A stretch of 64,000 bases of DNA from contig CAYMOX010000006.1 in assembly GCA_964392245.1 (NCBI GenBank), forward strand, positions 1 to 64,000, in the 5' to 3' direction. The DNA is from JAAUUJ01 sp964392245. GTDB lineage: Bacteria > Cyanobacteriota > Cyanobacteriia > Thermostichales > Thermostichaceae. Positions 59,201 through 64,000 of this stretch are shown here, one piece after another. The notes under the pieces were generated by a model. It made no database searches and had not been told where the DNA came from. It worked only from the letters and a program-made list of their open reading frames with translations. The number at the start of each line of letters is the position of its first letter. The stretch's first letter is position 1. Position numbers and translations under genes: made by a program.

Positions 59201-61530
59201 CTGAAGACCAGATCGCCTACCGTCATGGGCAACGCTTTGTTGCTCGTCTGGCCCGCTACGCACCAACAGCGGCGCAAAGATCCACAGAGCTGCCGGTCTA
59301 TCCCTACCGACTGGCTCTACCCGCCTACGGTGTTCTGGATCACCTGCAACTGGTTGCTTTTTCTCCTTCTGCACCGGGCCCTGGAGAAATCCAGATCCAG
59401 GTGCGAGCCACAGGTCTGAATTTCCGTGATGTTCTCACCGCCCTGGGGATGATGCAGGAGGTGCTGGAAGCGATGGGGGTGTCCTCAGCCTCTGATGTGC
59501 GGTTTGGGGGTGAGTGTGCTGGAGTGATCACTGCTCTGGGAGAAGGGGTCACGGATCTGCGGGTGGGAGATGAAGTGATTGCGGCCCAGACGCTGGGAAG
59601 TTTTGCCAGTTTTGTGAATGTGCCCGCTGATTTTGTGGCAGCCAAACCCCAGCCACTGAGTTTTGCCGAAGCGGCAACGCTGCCGGTGACGTTTTTGACG
59701 GCCTATTATGCGCTGGTGAAGTGTGCCCAGCTACAGCCTGGAGAGCGGATCTTGATCCATGCGGCAGCCGGAGGAGTGGGTCAGGCGGCGGTGCAGATTG
59801 CCCAGATGATCGGGGCGGAGGTGATGGGGACAGCCAGTGCGGGGAAATGGGAGTTGTTGAGAAGCCAGGGAGTGGAACAGATCTATAACTCCCGCACTTT
59901 GGAGTACGGAGAGGAGATCCTCAGGGCTACAGGGGGTGAGGGAGTAGAGGTGATCCTGAACAGTTTGACCGGGGACTACATTCCCACCAACTTGAAGGTG
60001 CTGAAGCAGGGGGGACGGTTTGTGGAGATCGGCAAGCTGGGGATCTGGGGTCAGGAGCAGATGCAGGCGGAGCGACCTGATGTCGCTTACTTCCCCTTTG
60101 ATCTGCTAGAAATTTCCACCAACACCCCCAGGCAGATCCGGCAGATGCTGGCCGAGGTGATGCCTCTCTTTGCCGAAGGAAAACTGCGAGCACTACCCCT
60201 CCAGTCTTTTGAGATTGAGAAGGTGGCGGATGCCTTCCGGTTTATGGGGCAGGCCAAGCATGTGGGCAAAGTTGTGGTTACCCATCCGGCGCCCGATCAG
60301 CCTCAAGAACGCCCCCTGGTGCGCCAGGACGGAGCCTACCTGATCACCGGCGGCCTGGGAGCATTGGGTCTGCAGGTGGCGAAATGGCTGGCCGAGCAGG
60401 GAGCACAGCACCTGATCCTCACCGGACGGCGGGCTCCCTCAGAACGAGCAGCCAAGCTGATCCAGCAGATGCAAGAGACGGGAACCCAGGTGCAGGTGGT
60501 GGCCGCTGATATTTCCCGCCGAGAGGATGTGCAGGGATTGATCCATACCATTCAGACTCAGGGGATCGCCCTACGGGGAATCATGCACGCGGCTGGCGTG
60601 TTGGATGATGGTGTCCTAACTCAGCAAACCTGGGAGCGATTTGAGAAGGTGATGGCCCCCAAGGTGTCTGGCACCTGGCATCTGCACCAGCTGACTCAGG
60701 ATCAGCCCCTGGATTGGTTCGTCAATTTCTCCTCGATCTCTGGTCTGCTGGGATCGCCAGGTCAGAGCAACTATGCAGCGGCCAATGCCTTTCTGGATGC
60801 CATCTCCCATTACCGCCAGCAACAGGGACAATCGGGGTTGAGTGTGAACTGGGGGCCCTGGGCAGAGGCTGGGATGGCCGCCAGTCTGGATCAGCAAGAT
60901 CAAGATCGTTGGGGAGGTCTGGGGATCAAAACCATCGCCACAGAGCAGGGACTGCAACTGCTGGGGCAACTGCTGCAGGATCGGGCAACTCAGGCCGCGG
61001 TCATGGGGGTGAACTGGCAGCAATTCCAGGCGCAGCTAAGAGCCATTCCTCCCTTTCTCAGCAATCTACTGGTGGCACCAGAAACTCAGGCAAAGGATAG
61101 CGAAGAGCCCGAATTGCTCATGCTTCTACAAAGCTCCACATCACTGAGTGAACAACGGCAGATCCTACGGGGGCATGTTAGGGAGCAGGTGGCCAAAGTG
61201 CTGGGACTGGCCCCAACCGCGATCATCGACACCAATCGAGGCTTCTCGGAGATGGGTATGGACTCTCTCATGTCGGTGGAACTGCGGAACCGCCTGCGGG
61301 CCAGCACTGGCAAAAACATCTCGTCGACCCTGGCCTTTGATTACCCTACCGTTGAAGCCCTAGTAAATTATTTAACTGAAGATGTTCTGCAACTTTCCGG
61401 ATCCGTAAAGGATATAACCATAACAGGTACAGTAGAGTCAGAAACAGGTCATTCTGAGTCAGCTGAACTTGCTGAAATGTCGGAAGATCAACTCGCCCAG
61501 TTACTGGGTCAAGAGCTAGGTTTCTCTTAA
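50284..61530 (+). CDS. Type I PKS, two modules: KS-AT-KR-ACP-KS-AT-DH-ER-KR-ACP (PKS5)
   Basis: 3748 residues. The docking helix DYQGLMAKALKELRDLKTKL matches the PKS3 and PKS6 heads. Module A: KS Cys210, AT Ser657, KR (about 1197-1390, Tyr1344, Trp eight residues before it and no LDD, so A-type), ACP Ser1510. Module B: KS (from about 1571, Cys1746), AT Ser2195, DH His2499 (HCVFQRVIVP) and Asp2670, ER (about 3005-3335, HAAAGGVGQAA near 3158), KR (about 3350-3540, LDD, Tyr3497, B-type), ACP Ser3661. Both ATs read QAFHSP (malonyl-type), and parts of them are identical at DNA level. The C-terminal helix EMSEDQLAQLLGQELG belongs to the PKS2/PKS4 class. This protein is the fused equivalent of the PKS1+PKS2 and PKS3+PKS4 pairs. 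A 15-base gap leads to PKS6. Confidence 0.95.
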   Translation: MSENRPAPDYQGLMAKALKELRDLKTKLAAVEQARTEPIAIIGQACRYAGDSNTPGAFWQLLQRGGDAITEVPRDRWDVDAYYDPDPETPGKTYTRYGSFVHQIHEFDALFFNISPREAASVDPQQRLLLEVTWEALENAGIAPEKLAGSNTGVFIGIGTFDFGVHVLDKIDLKAIDAYMNTGVAHSVATGRLSYTLGLKGPSLAVDTACSSSLVAIHLACRSLRNQESDLAIVGGVNLTLTPKGSVGFAKSRMLAADGRCKTFDASADGYVRGEGCGIVVLKRLSDAQRDCDPIQAVIRGTAINQDGRSSGLTAPNGPSQQAVIRRALEDGRVHPGQVSYIEAHGTGTSLGDPIEMGALGAVYGSDHSRDNPLLVGSVKTNIGHLEAAAGVASLMKVVLALQHEQIPAHLHLRQPNPHIDWDSLPVEIPTQGKSWPRGEKKRIAGISSFGFSGTNAHVIVEEAPIRVLPEKTVERPAHLLVLSAKSQEALDQLVRSYVPYLEQEGPSFGEICHTASTGRSHFPYRLGLVASDTAAAVTELNAHLSRRDTANVITGLAPTTDRSKLAFLFTGQGSQFIGMGRELYETQPTFKQALGQCAQILDTYLDQPLLQVIYAEGDSPLGETAYTQPALFALEYSLAQMWISWGIKPQILMGHSVGEYVAACLAGVFSLEDGLKLIAERARLMQSLSSDGAMVSALTDPDTVQAAIGGYPDRVSIAAYNGPESVVFSGERQAVEAVARDLETQGIKVKPLEVSQAFHSPLMDPMLQEFEAIARQVKFASPRIPIISNVSGELASEEIATPEYWVKHVHQPVKFAQGMQALQQQGVGIYLEVGPKPILLGMGRQCLAEEQGIWLPSLRPGQSDWTQILQSLAQLYVQGYKVNWQEVDRPYGCRRLHGLPTYPFQREYYWVDVDQVASEVVGQTIQGQAQTLSPIIQLLEQGDYQQLAQLLLKNGTLSPEQVLQQLVEEHQRFRLQEKLNQCFYRVQWQLQPLDPVPLTASSHWLILADQQGVAEKLQQLLNTQGHSATLLSQITQLQLAQDNGRLPLLGIIDLTSLDVPPTPELTSVRLQDVNKASGERIIHLCQTLLQQPDPSIQIWVVTAGAVEADQHPVAVAQSPLWGLGKVISLEHPHLWGGLVDLDPRLPFNEQVPTLWQEIQQNGVEDQVAYRNGRRWVPRLAPCTPAETRQLHLSEDGCYLITGGLGALGLRVAHWLIKQGAEHLVLISRRGLTEESQPAVTELRDAGAQVQVIAADVANLEDMQRVWQQIRSQPQPLKGIWHAAGVEGVEPLESMQLQSWQQVLRPKVQGGWNLHQLSQGDNLDYFVCFSSIASVWGSRGQGHYAAANQFLDALIHYRRTAGLPGLSINWGPWAEGGMANEEAQAWLAQTGVMALSPDLALAAMTKLLTTDLVQVTVSETDWARFKALYTAQRPRPLLDLIEVATEVTSEISAASTPLSEILQRLKAAPESERIPLLQTHVQEQLRPVLGLKAAQPLDPQTGFFELGMDSLMAVEFRNRLEKSLEVSLPASLAFDLPNLQRLTRYLAEEVLDLEVISQTRSTETRGIALSEPIAIIGLACRFPGDASTPEAFWEKLRQSYDAITLVPPERWDANAYYDPDPSTPGKSYCRYGGFLNSVDQFDPDFFGISPREARFIDPQHRLLLELSWEALERAGHIPDRLEGSPTGVFVGITLNDYGYMVQQASEAKGESVQAFGVTGGPLNAAAGRISYTFGFTGPAVAVDTACSSSLVAIHQACQSLRLGECEMALAGGVNLILTPGSMVATAQAQMLSVDGHCKTFDARADGIGRGEGCGVLILKRLSDALRDGDPIQAVIRSSAVNQDGPSSGFTVPNGQSQQHLIRQALTQAELDPADISYIEAHGTGTSLGDPIEVTALGEVLGKVRTHEDPLWVGSVKANIGHLESAAGVSGLIKVILALQHEEIPPHTHLQELNPRIDWERLPIRVPTEIQPWPRSERKRIAGISSFGASGTNAHVIVEEAPLLQVSLAEIQPERPLHILALSAKSGDALQQLARAYASYLDQHPESLTDLCFTVNTGRGHFSHRLAVVAESAGEVNERLKAFTEGQEFAGLTVGQVEGVQPPRVAFLFTGQGSQYVGMGRELYETQPTFKQALDRCAQILDVYLDQPLLQVIYAEGDSPLSETAYTQPALFALEYSLAQVWMSWGIQPQILMGHSVGEYVAACLAGVFSLEDGLKLIAERARLMQSLSSDGAMVSALTDPDTVQAAIAGYPDRVSIAAYNGPESVVFSGERNAVEAVARDLEAQGIKVKPLEVSQAFHSPLMDPMLQEFEGIARQVKFASPRIPIISNVSGELASEEIATPEYWVKHVHQPVKFAQGMQALQQQGVGIYLEVGPKPILLGMGRQCLTEDQGIWLPSLRPGQSDWTQLLQSLAQLYTQGIKVNWSGFDRDYPRHRLGNLPTYPFQKQRYWIEWVQPTAPVLPRLAPGVHPLLGQRLRSPLQDILFEAQLSPTQPIYLQDHCVFQRVIVPGTAYLETALAAGQQVLKTDHLQLEDVLIQQALQLSGDQSVLVQVVLSPAEAGAYNFKIFSTPPDGDLWTEHASGLVRSTAAEPEPGSVSLQQLQERCQQALPVDAYYDQLHSSGLEYGPFFQGMKELWASDQSDHQVLGRIQLAADLAQDADIYLIHPVLLDASMQSMGAAFAQAGMDSQDAYMPVGFEKLVLYQRAGTQLWSQVNPPQSRGQQQDTLHTDINLWNDAGHLIAHLQGVALRRVNRQQLQRSLQADLRDWLYQLNWEPLSAAPTAEPLTATGRWILFADQKGVGRQLAEQLQAQGGSVVVVEKGDLFTQLSPQHYRVNPTSPADMQALLARLRAQDQEVSRGVIHLWSLDEEISDSDSSEDILASQHRSCGSLLLWLQSLEADSGVSPPRLWLLTQAAQSLDLDQATPLQLKQAPLWGLGRVLALEHPDLQSVRIDLDPSSSDLSLLLADLLHPDSEDQIAYRHGQRFVARLARYAPTAAQRSTELPVYPYRLALPAYGVLDHLQLVAFSPSAPGPGEIQIQVRATGLNFRDVLTALGMMQEVLEAMGVSSASDVRFGGECAGVITALGEGVTDLRVGDEVIAAQTLGSFASFVNVPADFVAAKPQPLSFAEAATLPVTFLTAYYALVKCAQLQPGERILIHAAAGGVGQAAVQIAQMIGAEVMGTASAGKWELLRSQGVEQIYNSRTLEYGEEILRATGGEGVEVILNSLTGDYIPTNLKVLKQGGRFVEIGKLGIWGQEQMQAERPDVAYFPFDLLEISTNTPRQIRQMLAEVMPLFAEGKLRALPLQSFEIEKVADAFRFMGQAKHVGKVVVTHPAPDQPQERPLVRQDGAYLITGGLGALGLQVAKWLAEQGAQHLILTGRRAPSERAAKLIQQMQETGTQVQVVAADISRREDVQGLIHTIQTQGIALRGIMHAAGVLDDGVLTQQTWERFEKVMAPKVSGTWHLHQLTQDQPLDWFVNFSSISGLLGSPGQSNYAAANAFLDAISHYRQQQGQSGLSVNWGPWAEAGMAASLDQQDQDRWGGLGIKTIATEQGLQLLGQLLQDRATQAAVMGVNWQQFQAQLRAIPPFLSNLLVAPETQAKDSEEPELLMLLQSSTSLSEQRQILRGHVREQVAKVLGLAPTAIIDTNRGFSEMGMDSLMSVELRNRLRASTGKNISSTLAFDYPTVEALVNYLTEDVLQLSGSVKDITITGTVESETGHSESAELAEMSEDQLAQLLGQELGFS
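52602..52827 (+). repeat. AT-domain tract identical to 57216-57441
   Basis: 226 bases in the AT domain of PKS5 module A are identical, base for base, to 57216-57441 in module B, 4614 bp downstream. Similarity above 90% continues on both sides. Equivalent tracts in PKS3, PKS4 and PKS6 are close but not identical. Confidence 0.9.
57216..57441 (+). repeat. AT-domain tract identical to 52602-52827
   Basis: Second copy of the 226-base identical AT segment, within PKS5 module B. Perfect identity, including third codon positions, points to recent gene conversion or duplication and makes this region prone to recombination and misassembly. Confidence 0.9.
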
Positions 61531-61545
61531 TTAAGCACTCCTCTT

Positions 61546-64000
61546 ATGAGCATGAGTACACCAGTCACCAATAACCAGGCCATTATGGCCAAGGCTGTAG
61601 TGGAGATCCGAGAGCTCAAGGCCAAGCTCGCTACGCTGGAAGCAACCAGTAATGAGCCTATTGCTGTCATCGGTGTTGCCTGCCGCTTTCCTGGTGGTTC
61701 TATTTCTCCCCGTACCTTCTGGCAGATGCTTGTAACCGGGACTGATGCCATCACAGAAATTCCCTCATTCCGCTGGCCTGTGGATGCCTACTATGACCCC
61801 GATCCAGAGGCTGCTGGTAAGATCTACACCCGTTCAGGGGGCTTCATTGATGAGATCCGTGATTTTGACGCTGCTTTTTTTGGGATCTCTCCTAAAGAAG
61901 CGCTTTCCATGGATCCACAACAACGGATACTTCTGGAAGTAACCTGGGAGGCACTGGAGCATGCGGGGTTAGCTGCAGACCAGTTACAGGGAACTCGTAG
62001 CGGCGTTTTTGTGGGGATCAGTTCCAATGACTTTGGTGACTATCTGGGTCAGCTAACCAAAGACCCAAGCTATATCAATGCATACTTGGGAACAGGCAAC
62101 AGTAGCAGTGTTGCAGCAGGACGCATCTCGTATGTTCTGGGCTTACAAGGCCCCTCTCTGGCCATAGATACAGCCTGTTCTTCGTCTCTAGTTGCAGTTC
62201 ATCTGGCCTGTGGAAGCCTGCGACAGCAAGAATCGGATCTGGCGATTGTTGCTGGTGTAAACGTGTTGCTTTCCCCCGAGTTGATGATCAACTTCTGCAA
62301 AGCCCGCATGCTCTCAGCCGATGGCCGATGCAAAACCTTTTCTGCTGACGCTGATGGCTATGGTCGTGGCGAGGGCTGTGGTGTAGTCATTCTCAAACGT
62401 CTGGCTGAGGCAAAGCGGGACGGGGACAATATCATGGCGGTGATCCGGGGTACGGCGGTGAATCAGGATGGCCGTAGTAGTGGTCTGACCGTGCCCAATG
62501 GACCTGCCCAACAGGCCGTGATTCGAGAAGCTTTGAAAAATGCTCAGGTGGATCCGGCTGACGTCAATTACATTGAGGCGCACGGGACAGGAACCGCTCT
62601 TGGCGATCCCATTGAGGTAGGTGCTCTAGCAAGGGTTTTTGCGCCCAACCACAATCCCCAACATCCCCTCTGGCTGGGATCGGTGAAAACCAATTTCGGA
62701 CATTTAGAAGCAGCTGCAGGTATCGCTAGCTTAATTAAGGTGATCCTGTCTCTGCAGCATGAGCAGATTCCCCCGCATCTCCATTTCTCCGATCCCAGTC
62801 CTCATATTGAGTGGAATGAGTTACCCATTAAGGTTGTAGAAGAGATCCAGGCCTGGCCTAAAGGAGAAAAACCTCGGGTGGCTGGGATCAGCTCCTTCGG
62901 GTTTAGTGGCACCAATGCTCACATTGTTGTCCAGGAAGCGCCTCCGTTTGCTCAGGTGGAGAGAAGGGCTGCTCTTCCCCTCCAGATCTTGACTCTTTCC
63001 AGCAAATCTCCCGGGGCTCTCTCAGATCTGGTTCAGGCTTATCGTAAGTATCTGGGTCACACTGCTCAAGAATGGGCAGATATCTGCTTTACAGCCAATA
63101 CTGGACGAGCGAACTTGAGTTGTCGTCTGGCTCTCGTAGCAGCTGATCCCAGAGAAGCTCTCGAGAAGATGCAAAGTTATCTCACGGGACAAGACATTGC
63201 TGGTCTTTTCTCAGAACAGACGCAAAGAGCCTCAACAACTCTAAAGGTAGCGTTCCTCTTTACAGGCCAGGGATCACAGTACGTTGGCATGGGTCGGGAA
63301 CTCTATGAAACTCAGCCCACTTTTAAGCAAGCCCTGGATCACTGTGCTCAGATCCTGGATGCCTATCTAGATCAGCCTTTACTTCAAGTTCTCTATGCCA
63401 ATGGGGACTCAGCCCTGAGTGAAACGGCCTATACACAGCCCGCGATATTTGCCCTGGAATACAGTCTGGCTCAGCTGTGGATCTCCTGGGGGATCAAACC
63501 CCAGATCCTGATGGGGCATAGTGTCGGCGAATATGTGGCTGCTTGTCTGGCAGGCGTCTTCAGTCTGGAAGATGGTCTGAAGCTGATCGCTCATCGGGCA
63601 CGGTTGATGCAATCTCTCTCTTCAGATGGAGCGATGGTGTCGGCACTGACGGATCCCGATACCGTGCAGGCAGCGATTGCGGGCTATCCAGATCAGGTCT
63701 CGATTGCGGCCTACAACGGACCGGAGAGTGTGGTCTTTTCAGGGGAACGGCAGGCCGTGGAAGCGGTGGCCAGGGATCTGGAAACTCAGGGGATCAAGGT
63801 CAAACCGTTGGAAGTCTCTCAGGCATTTCACTCTCCGTTGATGGATCCTATCTTGAAAGAGTTTGAAGAGATTGCTAGCCAGATCCAATTTACTGCTCCA
63901 CAGATCCCTGTGATTTCCAATGTGAGTGGTACTTTAGCAGGCAAAGAAATCACTACACCTGAGTACTGGGTTAGCCATGTGCGGCAACCCGTCCGCTTTG
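61546..64000 (+). CDS. Type I PKS, partial: docking-KS-AT... (PKS6, runs off the window)
   Basis: The frame opens with ATG 61546 (MSMSTPVTNN...), 15 bases after the PKS5 stop, and stays open to the last base (818 codons visible). An N-terminal helix (QAIMAKAVVEIRELKAKLATLE) of the PKS3/PKS5 docking type is followed by KS (Cys211 in DTACSSS, EAHGTGT, NFGHLE) and the first part of an AT (GHSVGE Ser659, QAFHSP). The KS resembles that of PKS3 (AYLGTGNSSSVAAGR, NVLLSPELMINF), so the module probably receives a fully reduced chain and, by analogy, is a KR-type module. The Shine-Dalgarno is weak. The AT sequence switches abruptly near 63848 from near-identity with the other ATs to a diverged version. 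Confidence 0.93.
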   Translation, partial: MSMSTPVTNNQAIMAKAVVEIRELKAKLATLEATSNEPIAVIGVACRFPGGSISPRTFWQMLVTGTDAITEIPSFRWPVDAYYDPDPEAAGKIYTRSGGFIDEIRDFDAAFFGISPKEALSMDPQQRILLEVTWEALEHAGLAADQLQGTRSGVFVGISSNDFGDYLGQLTKDPSYINAYLGTGNSSSVAAGRISYVLGLQGPSLAIDTACSSSLVAVHLACGSLRQQESDLAIVAGVNVLLSPELMINFCKARMLSADGRCKTFSADADGYGRGEGCGVVILKRLAEAKRDGDNIMAVIRGTAVNQDGRSSGLTVPNGPAQQAVIREALKNAQVDPADVNYIEAHGTGTALGDPIEVGALARVFAPNHNPQHPLWLGSVKTNFGHLEAAAGIASLIKVILSLQHEQIPPHLHFSDPSPHIEWNELPIKVVEEIQAWPKGEKPRVAGISSFGFSGTNAHIVVQEAPPFAQVERRAALPLQILTLSSKSPGALSDLVQAYRKYLGHTAQEWADICFTANTGRANLSCRLALVAADPREALEKMQSYLTGQDIAGLFSEQTQRASTTLKVAFLFTGQGSQYVGMGRELYETQPTFKQALDHCAQILDAYLDQPLLQVLYANGDSALSETAYTQPAIFALEYSLAQLWISWGIKPQILMGHSVGEYVAACLAGVFSLEDGLKLIAHRARLMQSLSSDGAMVSALTDPDTVQAAIAGYPDQVSIAAYNGPESVVFSGERQAVEAVARDLETQGIKVKPLEVSQAFHSPLMDPILKEFEEIASQIQFTAPQIPVISNVSGTLAGKEITTPEYWVSHVRQPVRF

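Noticed and set aside
61086..61530. Thioesterase or other release domain at the end of PKS5
   Set aside because: After the ACP there is only a short linker and a docking helix; no GxSxG hydrolase or reductase domain, so the chain passes on to PKS6.
24873..61530. Olefin synthase or heterocyst glycolipid synthase
   Set aside because: Module content (many alternating reducing modules, no ST-TE tail domain, no HglE/HglC-type arrangement) does not fit either system.
1..64000. tRNA, rRNA and CRISPR arrays
   Set aside because: Spacers were read through; no tRNA-like cloverleaf with TTCGANTC arm, no rRNA segments and no regularly spaced short repeats. The only long repeats are PKS domains.

Overview
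The window is chromosomal DNA from a cyanobacterium. It opens with the 3' end of psbD and the whole of psbC (photosystem II D2 and CP43), and later carries a FAAL-primed type I polyketide synthase (PKS) cluster of cyanobacterial style. Base composition is GC-rich, roughly 55-60% by eye. The usual cyanobacterial iterated palindrome GCGATCGC was not seen. GGATCC is instead strikingly frequent in many genes. I cannot name the genus.

Layout. (1) 1-3000: psbD end, an unusually separated psbC with a structured leader and a terminator, a small secreted protein, and ispE. (2) 3083-11376: a tight operon for a DNA-end-processing machine of archaeal type: Mre11-like nuclease, Rad50/SbcC-like ATPase without a zinc hook, NurA nuclease, a HAS-barrel-like protein and HerA translocase. 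(3) 11400-15280: an LCAT-like hydrolase, a methyltransferase-like protein, nadD on the minus strand and a 5'-truncated rmuC remnant. (4) 15449-19077: malEFG, a maltose-type ABC importer closely resembling the enterobacterial one, with no ATPase gene beside it. (5) 19091-19978: a minus-strand SDR oxidoreductase. (6) 20178-64000 and beyond: a fatty acyl-AMP ligase/ACP, two tandem cytochromes P450, and six PKS genes (the last cut by the window end), interrupted by a 1.6 kb AT-richer island with a sulfotransferase gene.

The PKS genes form a repeating two-module unit: a ketoreducing module (KS-AT-[MT]-KR-ACP) followed by a fully reducing module (KS-AT-DH-ER-KR-ACP). PKS1+PKS2 are one pair, PKS3+PKS4 a second, and PKS5 is a third pair fused into one 3748-residue protein. 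PKS6 begins what looks like a fourth. Terminal helices fall into two distinct docking classes, one used inside pairs and one between pairs, consistent with colinear assembly. The predicted chain is a fatty-acid-primed polyol with hydroxyls in a 1,5 relationship and one C-methyl branch. The P450s and the sulfotransferase are candidate tailoring enzymes. Release and later modules lie outside the window.

Most notable observations: a near-perfect 22-bp direct repeat flanking the sulfotransferase island exactly at the PKS2/PKS3 junction (including an orphaned Shine-Dalgarno), the alternating docking code, AT-domain tracts homogenised to identity, the Mre11-Rad50-NurA-HerA operon, and the competing-helix leader between psbD and psbC.
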